Shown: piece after piece, positions 18,418 through 28,920 of the stretch
Numbering within the stretch: position 1 is the first letter of the stretch
Layout of the letters: every line of letters begins with the position of its first letter
Assembly: GCA_002261155.1 (NCBI GenBank)
Contig: NKXN01000043.1
Coordinates: 51,995-115,994, forward strand
DNA from: Bacillaceae bacterium SAS-127
Lineage (GTDB): Bacteria > Bacillota > Bacilli > Bacillales > Domibacillaceae
Direction: 5' to 3'
DNA: 64,000 bases
The notes under the pieces: model-generated
The model's input: the letters and a program-made list of their open reading frames with translations, nothing else
What the model was told of the DNA's origin: nothing
Database searches by the model: none
Program-made: the position numbers and the translations under genes

Positions 18418-18454
18418 GTGGATGGTTAATAGTGGTGGGGAAGGAGTGATGAGA

Positions 18455-19660
18455 ATGAGTCTATCTAACAAACTGAAGCGAATGAAGTCTCATATTATTA
18501 AAGAAGAACAGACGGTGAAAGTAGAGAAGGAGCCCCCTGTTATTGCAGGATGGGGCGATGCTCACATTACTTCTTATGCGCTTGATGATCAACATTGCTT
18601 CATTCGAGAGGTGAGCTATCCACTTGACTATCAGCACGGGCGCCACGCATTTTTGGAAATAAAGGAAGCAGTGGACGCTTGGAATGATTGGGATGGGCAA
18701 CACCCACTTTCCGCCAAAGGAATGAAGACGAATGATTTGTTTTTCTTTGATACGGAAACGACAGGGCTTGGCGGAGGAGTGGGTAACACCATTTTTCTGC
18801 TAGGCTATGCGCGCGTGTTAGCGGATCGGGTGGTCGTGCGGCAGCATTTTTTGCCGGCTCCTGGGAATGAAGTAGCGTTATACGCCAGCTTCCTAGAACA
18901 AGTCGATTACACGACGTTAGTGACGTATAATGGAAAGGCGTTCGATTGGCCACAAGTGAAAACGAGACATACGCTCGTTCGCGATCATGTGCCGAAGCTA
19001 CCGACGTTTGGTCACTTTGATTTATTTCATGCATCTAGACGAATGTGGAAGCATACGATGGAATCAGTGAAGCTAGTTAATGTAGAAAAAGAGATTCTCG
19101 GCATTGAGCGCCAAGAAGATGTCCCTGGATTTTTAGCGCCGATGATTTATTTTGATTATTTGGAGAGGCGCGATCCTGAAGGTATATTGAAAGTGATGGA
19201 GCATAATGAGAAAGATATTTTAACATTGATTACGCTCTACACACATTTGAGTCATCACATTCTTCAAAAGAACCAAAATAGCACAGGCCGGGAGCGAATC
19301 GAAGTCGCAAAATGGCTTGACTATATCGGAGAGAAGGGAAAATCGACACAAGCCTATCAGCAAATTGCCGAGAATGATTCGTCAGCCGTCGGGTTAGAAG
19401 CGAAACACGCTCTTGCGTTTCATTATAAAAGAAAGAAACAATGGCAAGAAGCCGTTCAATTATGGAGCGAAGTTTGTGAGAATGGTTCAGACCGCTGTAA
19501 AAAAGAGGCTCATTTAGAACTAAGTAAATATTATGAGCATCAAGCGAAAGACTATCCAATGGCATTAACGCATGCTCAATATGCAGCGGATTTGCTAGCG
19601 GAAACGAATGAAATGATGAGCAAACGACTGAACCGTATTAAGAGAAAAATAGGAAATTAA
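18455..19660 (+). CDS. mrfB: Exonuclease MrfB (YprB) with TPR tail
   Basis: 401 aa from ATG 18455, 8 nt after AAGGAG; earlier in-frame ATGs at 18422 and 18449 precede or touch that RBS. DEDDy-type exonuclease core: FFFDTETTGLGGG (motif I), LVTYNGKAFDWPQVKTRHT (motif II) and the terminal HNEKDILTLITLY (motif III). After about residue 280 comes a TPR-like helical repeat domain. Partner of MrfA in mitomycin repair in B. subtilis. The MSL start and both domains match the B. subtilis protein. Confidence 0.95.
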   Translation: MSLSNKLKRMKSHIIKEEQTVKVEKEPPVIAGWGDAHITSYALDDQHCFIREVSYPLDYQHGRHAFLEIKEAVDAWNDWDGQHPLSAKGMKTNDLFFFDTETTGLGGGVGNTIFLLGYARVLADRVVVRQHFLPAPGNEVALYASFLEQVDYTTLVTYNGKAFDWPQVKTRHTLVRDHVPKLPTFGHFDLFHASRRMWKHTMESVKLVNVEKEILGIERQEDVPGFLAPMIYFDYLERRDPEGILKVMEHNEKDILTLITLYTHLSHHILQKNQNSTGRERIEVAKWLDYIGEKGKSTQAYQQIAENDSSAVGLEAKHALAFHYKRKKQWQEAVQLWSEVCENGSDRCKKEAHLELSKYYEHQAKDYPMALTHAQYAADLLAETNEMMSKRLNRIKRKIGN

Positions 19661-19820
19661 CAAATATTACCCTCGATATTTGCTTTTATACAAAAATGCG
19701 CATTTTCTTAGTAAATCCCCCAAATTCCAGCCGTATATTGATTGTGTAATTAGTAAAAAAGTTGTAAAATGTAGAATCATGTAGAAATATTATGAAAAAT
19801 ACTTTTGGGGTGGATTGACG

Positions 19821-19916
19821 GTGTATCGTGCTGTATTTGTCTTGTTTTTTGTGTTTATTTGTTTGACAGCCTTAGTGATGACGAATTTAAAGACGAGTTT
19901 TTATAGCTTTATGTAA
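19821..19916 (+). CDS. Putative 31-aa single-pass membrane micro-protein
   Basis: A GTG start followed by YRAVFVLFFVFICLTALVM and NLKTSFYSFM: one hydrophobic helix with a short polar tail. A purine-rich GGGGTGG is 7 nt upstream. It lies alone between mrfB and cotD. It is close to the sporulation gene cotD, but no regulation can be read. It could be chance, since short hydrophobic ORFs arise in T-rich DNA. Confidence 0.4.
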   Translation: MYRAVFVLFFVFICLTALVMTNLKTSFYSFM

Positions 19917-19998
19917 AATAGGTGTTTGTAATAGTACATGTTCCCTTGTCCTTTCATAAACTGCTTATGTAAACAGGAAAAGGAAAGGGGGAATCCAG

Positions 19999-20238
19999 AT
20001 GTTTCCTTGCAGACCACCTAGAGTAATGCCTGCTATTGTTCATCCGACAAAGTGCTGTGAGAATCACACGTTTGAAAACATTGTTGTTCCACATATTCAT
20101 CCAACTCATACAACAAACGTGCATCATCAAATGTTTGAGCACCAGCATTATTTTCCGCATACACAGTCCTTTGCTCAAAATGCTCAATATCAGCAACAGA
20201 TGTGTGGGGGTCGTCCTAGACCGCCTTTTGGTTATTAA
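19999..20238 (+). CDS. cotD: Spore coat protein CotD
   Basis: 79 aa, His/Pro/Cys-rich. The segment IVHPTKCCENHTFENIVVPH followed by HIHPTHTTNVHHQMF and HYFPHTQS is the CotD family signature. Inner coat protein, made in the mother cell late in sporulation in B. subtilis under sigma-K and GerE. Located after mrfB as in B. subtilis. RBS AAAGGGGG is 9 nt before the ATG. The Cys pair and terminal MCGGRPRPPFGY are typical. Confidence 0.93.
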   Translation: MFPCRPPRVMPAIVHPTKCCENHTFENIVVPHIHPTHTTNVHHQMFEHQHYFPHTQSFAQNAQYQQQMCGGRPRPPFGY

Positions 20239-20246
20239 TTATAAAT

Positions 20247-20276
20247 AAAAAGTAAGGGGAAACCCTTACTTTTTAT
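20247..20276 (+). terminator. Terminator of cotD
   Basis: Perfect 12-bp stem AAAAAGTAAGGG / CCCTTACTTTTT with a GAAA tetraloop. Confidence 0.92.
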
Positions 20277-20294
20277 ATTGTATAGGGGGTACCT

Positions 20295-20855
20295 ATGTCT
20301 GTTTGGGTGGTAACTGGTTACAAACCTCATGAACTGGGCCTGTTTAAACAACAGGATCCAGCCATTGATTATATTAAGAAGGCGCTTAGGCAACAGCTTC
20401 TTCAGCTTGTAGACGAAGGGCTTGAATGGGTGCTCATTAGCGGGCAGTTAGGTGTGGAGTGCTGGTCAGCGGAAGTTGCATTTGCTTTACAAGATGAAGG
20501 CTATGATATTAAGCTAGCCATACTTACTCCTTTCCTGCAGCAAGAGGAAAATTGGAAAGAGGACACACGTACATACTATGAAATGATCGTGAGTCAAGCG
20601 GATTTTGTCGCCTCTGTCTCTAATCAGCCATACACAAGTCCGCAGCAATTTAGAAATAAAAATCAATTAATGTTGCAAAAATCGGTCGGGCTTCTCGTAT
20701 TATATGATGAAGAAAAGGAAGGCTCGCCACAATATTTATATCAAATGGCCAAGCAATGGCAAGAGCAACAACCTTATGACATTCGACAAATCGGCTTTTA
20801 CGATCTGCAGCTTATTGTTGAAGAGGAGCAATTAAACAATTTAGAGTGGGAATAA
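20295..20855 (+). CDS. ypsA: YpsA, SLOG-superfamily protein (DUF1273)
   Basis: 186 aa. Rossmann-like SLOG protein: the opening WVVTGYKPHELGLF and the ISGQLGVECWSAEVA glycine-rich loop mark the family. In B. subtilis and S. aureus YpsA affects cell division (FtsZ) and the gene is conserved beside gpsB, as here. Cytoplasmic. RBS AGGGGG before the ATG. Ligand and enzymatic activity are unknown. Confidence 0.94.
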   Translation: MSVWVVTGYKPHELGLFKQQDPAIDYIKKALRQQLLQLVDEGLEWVLISGQLGVECWSAEVAFALQDEGYDIKLAILTPFLQQEENWKEDTRTYYEMIVSQADFVASVSNQPYTSPQQFRNKNQLMLQKSVGLLVLYDEEKEGSPQYLYQMAKQWQEQQPYDIRQIGFYDLQLIVEEEQLNNLEWE

Positions 20856-20886
20856 AGACTATTTTGATTGACAAAACAAGCTATTT

Positions 20887-20916
20887 TTGAAAAAATAAAT
20901 AAAACAGTGGTACTAT
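20887..20916 (+). promoter_or_regulatory. Candidate sigma-A promoter of gpsB
   Basis: TTGAAA (-35) and TACTAT (-10) with an 18-nt spacer, ending 18 nt before the gpsB start codon. Confidence 0.6.
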
Positions 20917-20934
20917 ATCGAGGTGATGACGAAG

Positions 20935-21252
20935 ATGTTATCTGACAAAATACAATTAACGACAGAAGAAATTTTAGAGAAAGAATTTAAAACATCGATG
21001 AGAGGCTATCATCCAGATGAGGTTGATCAGTTTCTTGATCTAATTATCAAAGACTATAAAATGCTTCATCAAGCGATTGAAGAGCTACAACGGGAAAACT
21101 TGCGTTTGAAAAAGCAAAGTGAAACTACGATGACGCGTTCGCAAGCGGCTCCTTCCGCGCAAACGGTGACAGGGTCAACTAATTTTGATATTTTAAAACG
21201 CTTATCTAACCTTGAAAGACATGTGTTTGGTGATAAGTTGTACAATGAATAA
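20935..21252 (+). CDS. gpsB: Cell-cycle protein GpsB
   Basis: 105 aa from ATG 20935; AGGTGA is 8 nt upstream, while GTG 20923 and ATG 20926 lie inside the RBS. DivIVA-like N-terminal domain: [21 protein letters not shown] then [12 protein letters not shown], and a coiled coil ([13 protein letters not shown]); the C-terminal [17 protein letters not shown] trimer/hexamer helix is near-identical to B. subtilis. GpsB is a membrane-proximal adaptor that shuttles PBP1 between division and elongation; its client ponA is also in this window. Confidence 0.97.
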   Translation: MLSDKIQLTTEEILEKEFKTSMRGYHPDEVDQFLDLIIKDYKMLHQAIEELQRENLRLKKQSETTMTRSQAAPSAQTVTGSTNFDILKRLSNLERHVFGDKLYNE

Positions 21253-21282
21253 GCTGGAAAATGAGGGAATTGAAATGAACCA

Positions 21283-21311
21283 TTGCAATCAGGTCTATTT
21301 TCCTCTATAAT
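21283..21311 (+). promoter_or_regulatory. Sigma-A promoter of rnpB
   Basis: TTGCAA and TATAAT separated by exactly 17 nt, with the RNA expected to begin about 10 nt downstream. Confidence 0.85.
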
Positions 21312-21321
21312 GGTTCAGGTG

Positions 21322-21740
21322 ATCATAATAACGTTCGGGTAATCGCTGCAACCTTTGAGGTTGTAGAGGAAAGTCCATGCTCACACGGTGCTGAGATGCC
21401 CGTAGTGTTCGTGCCTAGTGAATAAATAAGCTAGGGCAGTTCGGTGAAAGTCCGATTGACGGCAGGGAAAATACCTAAGTCGATGAGATATGGTATGAGT
21501 ACCTTGAAAGTGCCACAGTGACGGAGCTTTATAAGAAATTATAAAGGTGGAACGAGGTAAACCCCACGAGTGAGCAACCCAAATTTAGGTAGGGGCATCT
21601 TCTTTAAGGAAATGAACGATAAGAAGGGCGGATGCTAATGAAGGCATTCGGAGATAGATGATTACCACCGGAGTACAAGATCTCCCAGATCGCTTGCAGT
21701 ACGATGGAACAAAACATGGCTTACAGAACGTTATTGTTGG
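21322..21740 (+). ncRNA. rnpB: RNase P RNA, type B
   Basis: Catalytic RNA that matures the 5' end of tRNAs. Conserved elements: GTTCGGGTAATCGCTGC, GAGGAAAGTCCATGCTC (CR-I), the ACCCCACGAGTGAGCAACCC-type region near 21560-21590, and the 3' element TTACAGAACGTTATT. The P1 helix is AATAACGTTC (21327-21336) with GAACGTTATT (21726-21735). Size and helices fit the Bacillus (type B) architecture. It lies between gpsB and rlmL, as in B. subtilis. Ends are estimated. Confidence 0.96.
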
Positions 21741-21756
21741 GAAACTAACTTCACAT

Positions 21757-21784
21757 GCTCTCCTATTATAGGAGGGCTTTTATT
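21757..21784 (+). terminator. Terminator of rnpB
   Basis: GCTCTCC / GGAGGGC stem (one G-U pair) with an AT-rich loop that can extend it, then TTTTATTC. Confidence 0.85.
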
Positions 21785-21862
21785 CTATTTGTAGTAATTT
21801 TTAATTCATGAAAATATTAATACATAACTGGCTATGTACGAAAAATAAAAAGTGCAGGTGAA

Positions 21863-23008
21863 ATGATGGCGACATATACATTAATTGCTACGGCAGCGAT
21901 GGGACTTGAATCGCTCGTAGCGGACGAAGTGAAGAAACTTGGGTATGAAGGTCGAACAGAAAACGGAAAAGTGATTTTTAAAGGGGACGAAGAAGCGATT
22001 GCTCGCTGTAACTTATGGTTACGCACAGCGGATCGCTTAAAAGTGGTTGTCGGTGAATTTAAGGCAACAACCTTTGATCAGTTGTTTGAATCGACGAAAG
22101 CATTACCTTGGGAAGAATATTTACCAGTCGATGCCGAATTTCCAGTGCAAGGAAAGTCTGTGAAATCGACGTTGTTTAGCGTATCAGACTGCCAGGCGAT
22201 CGTGAAAAAAGCGATTGTCGAACGATTGCGATCAAAATATAAAGTGCAAACATGGCTACAAGAGTCCGGGCCGCTATTTAAAATTGAAGTCGCGTTATTG
22301 AAAGATAAAGCGACATTAACGATTGATGCAAGCGGCGCAGGCTTACATAAACGCGGCTATCGAGTGGCTCAAGGGGGCGCCCCTTTGAAGGAAACGTTGG
22401 CTGCGGCACTTGTTCAATTAACGAAATGGAATCCTGATCGTCCGTTTATCGATCCGTTTTGCGGTTCAGGAACGATTCCGATTGAAGCGGCTTTAATTGG
22501 GCAAAATATCGCGCCTGGGTTTAATCGAGATTTTGTTTCTGAAAACTGGCCATGGATGAAAAAAGCTGTATGGGACAAAGCGAGAGTTGAAGCGGAAGAT
22601 GTGGCGAACTACGATCAACCGCTTGACATTGCGGGCTATGATCTCGATCATCGCATGGTCGAGATTGCTAAAGAAAATGCGTTTGAAGCAGGACTTGGCG
22701 ATTTAATTGAATTTAAGCAAATGAACATCGCTGACTTTACGACGAAGAAAGAGTATGGTGTGATCGTAGGGAATCCTCCGTACGGTGAGCGCCTTGGAGA
22801 TCGTCCGGAAGTCGAGCAAATGTATAAAGCGATGGGTGCGGCTTTAGCGCCATATGATACTTGGTCGGTCTATATGATGACATCGCATGAAGACTTTGAA
22901 CAATTTTATGGCAAGCCTGCAACGAAAAAGCGTAAGTTATTTAACGGCTTTATTCGAACGGACTATTATCAATATTGGGGTAAACGTCCACCGAGAAAAG
23001 AAAAATAA
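21863..23008 (+). CDS. ypsC: 23S rRNA guanine-N2 methyltransferase, RlmL-type (YpsC)
   Basis: 381 aa (or 380 from the adjacent ATG 21866). N-terminal THUMP RNA-binding domain (about 45-155) and a class I SAM methyltransferase domain with FIDPFCGSGTIPIEAA (SAM-binding) and catalytic NPPYGERLGD. This is the stand-alone m2G methyltransferase corresponding to the N-terminal half of E. coli RlmL (position 2445). AGGTG is the RBS. Same neighbour order (rnpB-ypsC) as B. subtilis. Confidence 0.94.
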   Translation: MMATYTLIATAAMGLESLVADEVKKLGYEGRTENGKVIFKGDEEAIARCNLWLRTADRLKVVVGEFKATTFDQLFESTKALPWEEYLPVDAEFPVQGKSVKSTLFSVSDCQAIVKKAIVERLRSKYKVQTWLQESGPLFKIEVALLKDKATLTIDASGAGLHKRGYRVAQGGAPLKETLAAALVQLTKWNPDRPFIDPFCGSGTIPIEAALIGQNIAPGFNRDFVSENWPWMKKAVWDKARVEAEDVANYDQPLDIAGYDLDHRMVEIAKENAFEAGLGDLIEFKQMNIADFTTKKEYGVIVGNPPYGERLGDRPEVEQMYKAMGAALAPYDTWSVYMMTSHEDFEQFYGKPATKKRKLFNGFIRTDYYQYWGKRPPRKEK

Positions 23009-23162
23009 AACAAGTTTTTGAGCGGAGCGACAAGTCGTCTTCGCTCTTAGTTTTTTGCGTAGTGATAGGTCTATCTATTCGTGAAAAAGTTAGAATATTT
23101 TGTTATAGTAAATAATTAGGGGAATAAATCGACTGTTTTTTCATGAAGGAGGTATGTTTGCA

Positions 23163-23996
23163 GTGAGCGGCAATCTAATTTCTCATTATGGCTCGTTTAA
23201 GTTTTGGGGAGTTGGCGTTTTTGTTATGCTCGTATTGTTATCGTTGTTATATATGAAATTAACGAGTAAATATAAAGTGACGAGTAAGCAGAAATTGTTT
23301 TTTTTCACGGCGGTTGTTTTATTTTATCTCTTTAAAGGAAGTCCGATCGCTTTAGTGAGTGGTGATCAATTATTTAGTGCTCATGTGCTACAATTGATGG
23401 TCGTTCTCTTTATCGTGCCGCCGTTATCTATTATGAGTTTACCGGTTGATTTTTTGCGTTCTTATTTTTGGTCTTATCAAAAGAGAAGAGTGATGAAGTG
23501 GCTCACTCATCCGTTTCCGTCTGCTTTACTATTTAATATTTCATTATCCGTTTATTTTGCTCCACCTGTTTTTAATGTGGCGATCAGTCATTCATTATTA
23601 CTCCTGAGTTTTCAAACGCTTTTGCTGTTGTTTGCTTTTATTATGTGGTGGACAATCATTACGCCGCTTCCGGAAATGACGAAGCTTTCCGAGCAGGTAC
23701 GCGTTCTTTATATCTTTTTAGCTTCGTTGTTGCTGTTGCCGATCGGTATTTTTCTTCTAGCGACAGGTCATCCGCATTACACGTTATATCAAGCAGGGCA
23801 ACAAGTTCTACCTAGCTTATCAGCGCTAGGGGATCAGCAGTTAGGCGGTGGCTTTCTGAAAGGGATTCAGTTGACGACATATGGCATTGCTTTATTCATC
23901 ATTATGTCAAGGTGGGCGAAAAAAGAAGAAGAACCTGATGATGATTATCCGTACTATGCGAGAGAATCGTTAGGTGTGCCTTATAAAAAGAAATAG
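23163..23996 (+). CDS. ctaG: Cytochrome oxidase assembly factor CtaG (caa3_CtaG family)
   Basis: 277 aa from GTG 23163, 10 nt after AAGGAGG; the ATG at 23154 touches the RBS. Seven or so membrane helices. Family landmarks: the early KGSPIALVSGDQLFSAHVLQ with conserved His, and MWWTIITPLPE in the middle. CtaG is needed for copper/haem assembly of caa3 oxidase in B. subtilis. Here it converges with a ba3-type oxidase operon 250 nt away, which suggests it serves that enzyme. A tail of acidic and Tyr residues ends the protein. Confidence 0.92.
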   Translation: MSGNLISHYGSFKFWGVGVFVMLVLLSLLYMKLTSKYKVTSKQKLFFFTAVVLFYLFKGSPIALVSGDQLFSAHVLQLMVVLFIVPPLSIMSLPVDFLRSYFWSYQKRRVMKWLTHPFPSALLFNISLSVYFAPPVFNVAISHSLLLLSFQTLLLLFAFIMWWTIITPLPEMTKLSEQVRVLYIFLASLLLLPIGIFLLATGHPHYTLYQAGQQVLPSLSALGDQQLGGGFLKGIQLTTYGIALFIIMSRWAKKEEEPDDDYPYYARESLGVPYKKK

Positions 23997-24152
23997 ACGA
24001 TGAAGCTCTCTATTTTTATCTAAAAAAGAACGGTTCTGATTATATCGTTTTTGAACTAAAGGGTAATAAACTAACGATATATGAATCGTACATCTAGCTG
24101 TTTGATTAAAGTGAATGAGAGTTTGTGTAGTTTATACTTATAAAAAAGAAAA

Positions 24153-24200
24153 AAATACTAAAGCCTGCACTACAAACTGAGTAGTGTAGCTTTAGTATTT
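24153..24200. terminator. Bidirectional terminator between ctaG and the oxidase operon
   Basis: Outer stem AAATACTAAAGC / GCTTTAGTATTT (12 bp) plus inner stem CACTAC / GTAGTG. A and T runs on both sides fit use by both convergent units. A short CCTTCCGCTTTT fragment of the dispersed repeat follows at 24229-24240. Confidence 0.85.
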
Positions 24201-24245
24201 ACTTAAAGTTGAAGGGAGCTAATCGTCGCCTTCCGCTTTTGGATA

Positions 24246-25895
24246 CTACCAAAGTTTGTAGCCTTTCGATCCGATTGGGCCGTATTGGAACATGTCCATG
24301 ACTGGAATGGTGTAAGCAATTAGGATTAAAGCGACAGTGACTGTGATCCAGATTTTCCAGTTTTCAAGAACCATTGGTGTTTGTTCGGCACCTTCAGCCA
24401 CTTCGCCAATCGGAAATTCTTCTTCGCCTTTTGGTGCAAACCAAGCAAGGTTAATGAAGATGATTAATACGAAGATGATACCTAGAAATAGAATCGTTCC
24501 ACCGACGGCTTGAGCGATTTGATATGGAATCCATTCTAGTGCCTGTGCCGCATCACCGTAAGTGGAGAATGATGAACGACGTGGAGCTCCTAGTAAGCCA
24601 GCCCAGTGCATCGCAGCGGACATAATGCCCATGCCTAACGCCCATGTAAAGGCTTGAACGATCGCTAATGTATTCATCGCTGGTGTTAGTACACGTCCGG
24701 TTAAATGAGGGATGAGCCAATAAGCAATCCCAAAGAATGTTAATACAACAGATGTTGCTAGTGTTAAGTGGAAATGTCCTGTTACCCAAATGGTGTTATG
24801 AACAACTTGGTTCATTTGGTTGGAAGCATTAATGATTCCGCCTGCTCCAGCTGGGATGAAAGCAACCATTCCGATAAATGGAACGACGAAGCGTGCATCT
24901 TTCCAAGGAAGCATTTTAAACCAGTCAAATAACCCTTTCGCGCCACGAGAACGCCCGTATAATTCAAAAGTCGCGAACAAACTAAATGCTGTCATTAACG
25001 ATGGAATAACGACCATCATCGTTAATACGACTTGAAGGAACTTCCAGAATGCGCTAATGCCAGGCTCTGTTAACTGATGGTGAAAACCGACAGGCACAGA
25101 GAATAGTAAGAATAAGATAAAGGACAGTCTTGCTAGGGAATCAGAGAAGATTTTTCCGCCGACAATTTTCGGAATGATGACATACCAACACATATACGCT
25201 GGAAGTAACCAGAAGTAAACGAGCGGATGTCCGAAATACCAGAATAGTGTACGGCTAATGAGTACGTCTACACGATCAACTAAGCCTAAAGACCAAGGAA
25301 GTAATTGGAAGATCACTTCTACTGCTACACCGATCGTTGCCACGAACCAAAGAACGATATTGATGACAGCCATAAATGTAAAGAGCGGTCCAGGTTGGCC
25401 AGGGTTTTCTTTGCGCCAAGAGATGTATTTCGCTACTTGCGCAAATCCAACTAACCAGCTACCAACAACGACAAATGTTAATCCAAGATAGAAAATCCAG
25501 TGAGCTTTTAATGGGGCATAAAATGTATAAAGAACAGTTGCTTCATTTAATAGAATCATAGTTGCGGCCATTGTTGTACCAAGTAGCATTACCCAAAATC
25601 CAATCCATCCTGTTAGACGTTGTTTGTTAGATAATGTACCAGCTGTACGACTGACACCTGCTGTTTGAAAGCCAAGAATAAAGAAAGTAGTTAAAACGAG
25701 TCCGAGTAAGACACCATGTGTCGTTAATACTTGATAATAGCCGATATTTAATGGTAACTCAAAGCGTCCAGAGCGAACTAATACTTGAAGTAAACCAGCA
25801 AGCCCTCCGAGAGCAAGAGCTGCAAAAGCAACATACATATGAGCCATTGCTAACTTAGCATCGCGGCGATCGACTTTTGTTAGCGGATTTTTCAT
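24246..25895 (-). CDS. cbaA: ba3-type cytochrome c oxidase subunit I
   Basis: 549 aa, about 13 membrane helices. Haem-copper oxygen reductase catalytic subunit, B (ba3) family: FWYFGHPLVYFWLLPAY carries the CuB histidine and the active-site tyrosine region (Thermus ba3-like HPxVYFWLLPAY rather than HPEVY), and WVTGHFHLTLAT carries the haem ligands. The N-terminal haem a/b ligand region is TTHGVLLGLVLTTF. Takes electrons from cytochrome c to reduce O2 and conserve proton-motive force. The start ATG overlaps the subunit II stop by 4 nt, so both are cotranslated. Confidence 0.93.
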   Translation of the reverse strand: MKNPLTKVDRRDAKLAMAHMYVAFAALALGGLAGLLQVLVRSGRFELPLNIGYYQVLTTHGVLLGLVLTTFFILGFQTAGVSRTAGTLSNKQRLTGWIGFWVMLLGTTMAATMILLNEATVLYTFYAPLKAHWIFYLGLTFVVVGSWLVGFAQVAKYISWRKENPGQPGPLFTFMAVINIVLWFVATIGVAVEVIFQLLPWSLGLVDRVDVLISRTLFWYFGHPLVYFWLLPAYMCWYVIIPKIVGGKIFSDSLARLSFILFLLFSVPVGFHHQLTEPGISAFWKFLQVVLTMMVVIPSLMTAFSLFATFELYGRSRGAKGLFDWFKMLPWKDARFVVPFIGMVAFIPAGAGGIINASNQMNQVVHNTIWVTGHFHLTLATSVVLTFFGIAYWLIPHLTGRVLTPAMNTLAIVQAFTWALGMGIMSAAMHWAGLLGAPRRSSFSTYGDAAQALEWIPYQIAQAVGGTILFLGIIFVLIIFINLAWFAPKGEEEFPIGEVAEGAEQTPMVLENWKIWITVTVALILIAYTIPVMDMFQYGPIGSKGYKLW

Positions 25896-26374
25896 TGTTT
25901 TTCCACCACCTTAAACATCGATTTCATTGTGTGGTGACCAGTACCACAATATTCATTACAAACAACAAGGTATTCGCCAGCTTTATCAAAAGTTGTGACT
26001 AATTCATTCACGTGACCTGGAACAAGCATCATGTTAATATTTGTGCCAGCTACTTCAAAACCATGCACGACATCTTTTGTTGTCGCAATCACTTTCACTG
26101 TGGAACCTACTGGGATTTCGACTTCGCCAGGATCGTAAAAGAATGCTGATGCAAGTACGACTAATTCATAATCCCAATCTTTCCCTTCCACTTTCGTTAA
26201 ACCAGGTTGATCAAAAGGCTTAATTTGCTCTACTTTTTCATGATTGATAACAGCATTAGCACTGGGAGGTTGATGACCTTGGTGAAAAGCGCTAATTCCT
26301 AAAATAACAAGAAAGACGACTAAAGATGCGATTCCAAAGGTTAACCACCATTTTTCATAACGGTGAAGATGCAT
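25892..26374 (-). CDS. cbaB: ba3-type cytochrome c oxidase subunit II (CuA)
   Basis: 160 aa. One N-terminal membrane anchor (LTFGIASLVVFLVILGISAF) and an extracytoplasmic cupredoxin domain. The dinuclear CuA site is complete: the upstream His (VVHGFEV) and the loop VVCNEYCGTGHHTMKSMF with two Cys, Glu, His and Met. Short size with one helix matches ba3 oxidases rather than caa3, which carry two helices and a haem domain. Lies between the small subunit and cbaA in a single minus-strand operon. Confidence 0.92.
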   Translation of the reverse strand: MHLHRYEKWWLTFGIASLVVFLVILGISAFHQGHQPPSANAVINHEKVEQIKPFDQPGLTKVEGKDWDYELVVLASAFFYDPGEVEIPVGSTVKVIATTKDVVHGFEVAGTNINMMLVPGHVNELVTTFDKAGEYLVVCNEYCGTGHHTMKSMFKVVEKQ

Positions 26375-26391
26375 AATTTATAACTCCTCTC

Positions 26392-26547
26392 TTAATTGCG
26401 TTCTAAGAAAATGGAAAAAACGATAAGCCAAGTGATGACAAGAAATATTCCTATTCCAAATACAGCGTATAATGTACCTTTTAACGATGAAGAATCTTCT
26501 GGATTTACTTTCACTTCTGTCATTTCTTTCGTTTCCAGCTTTGCCAT
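26392..26547 (-). CDS. ba3 oxidase small subunit (subunit IIa-like)
   Basis: 51 aa from ATG 26545-26547 with GAAGGAG upstream; longer versions of this frame extend into non-coding sequence and are rejected. Short polar N-terminus, then one membrane helix (TLYAVFGIGIFLVITWLIVF) ending LERN. Its size, single helix and position directly upstream of subunit II match the third subunit (IIa) of ba3-type oxidases. Likely first gene of the oxidase operon. Confidence 0.85.
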   Translation of the reverse strand: MAKLETKEMTEVKVNPEDSSSLKGTLYAVFGIGIFLVITWLIVFSIFLERN

Positions 26548-26737
26548 TGCTTTCACTCCTTCTTCTCCTGTCGAATATCTTTCGTTACCATCATCATAAG
26601 GTTGGCAATGAATTTCATCTGTGAGAATTATCACAAAACAGAAGTAGATTTGTGAAATAAATGTGAAGAATGTATGAAGACTCTGTAAAGAAAAGATCAA
26701 GTAAATAAGGGAGAGGAATGGAAAAAAGTTCATTTTA

Positions 26738-26772
26738 CGAATGTTTTTTCTGAAAAAACTTATTAATGTTCG
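26738..26772 (+). promoter_or_regulatory. Candidate PurR operator (inverted PurBox pair) of xpt-pbuX
   Basis: CGAATGTT (26738-26745) and AATGTTCG (26765-26772) in inverted orientation, just upstream of the -35 box. The B. subtilis PurR site is CGAACATT with 16-17 nt to AATGTTCG; here the spacing is 19 and the left box deviates, so confidence is moderate. xpt-pbuX is a PurR target in B. subtilis. Confidence 0.5.
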
Positions 26773-26781
26773 TGAATGAAC

Positions 26782-26809
26782 TTGAATTTCTTTGTTTTGC
26801 TGATATAAT
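26782..26809 (+). promoter_or_regulatory. Sigma-A promoter of xpt-pbuX
   Basis: TTGAAT and TATAAT with a 16-nt spacer, about 22 nt before the riboswitch. Confidence 0.75.
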
Positions 26810-26831
26810 GTGAATACATTAAAAAATATCA

Positions 26832-26965
26832 TTCGCTCATATAATCGCGGGGATAGGGCCTGCAAGTTTCTACCGGATGACCGTAAATCGTCTGACTATG
26901 AGTGAGCAGTGGCTGTATGAATGCAGCGAAAGAACCCAAAGGGCATTGCTTCACTCTTTTTTTGA
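26832..26965 (+). ncRNA. Guanine riboswitch (purine aptamer) with terminator platform
   Basis: Aptamer 26832-26907: conserved TATAATCGCGGGGATA, GCAAGTTTCTACCGG and GACTATGAG core; the P1 stem is CGCTCAT / ATGAGTG. The key nucleotide in TGACTATG is C, which specifies guanine (U would mean adenine). The expression platform is a terminator formed by GAGTGAGCAGTG (26899-26910, re-using the P1 3' strand) with CATTGCTTCACTC, followed by TTTTTTT near 26961. Guanine binding should therefore switch off xpt-pbuX. Confidence 0.96.
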
Positions 26966-26977
26966 GGAATGTAATGA

Positions 26978-28920
<1,943 letters not shown>

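Noticed and set aside
26548..26865. Extended N-terminus of the oxidase small subunit
   Set aside because: Reads through promoter-like AT-rich DNA; a perfect RBS and ATG at 26547 give the family-size protein.
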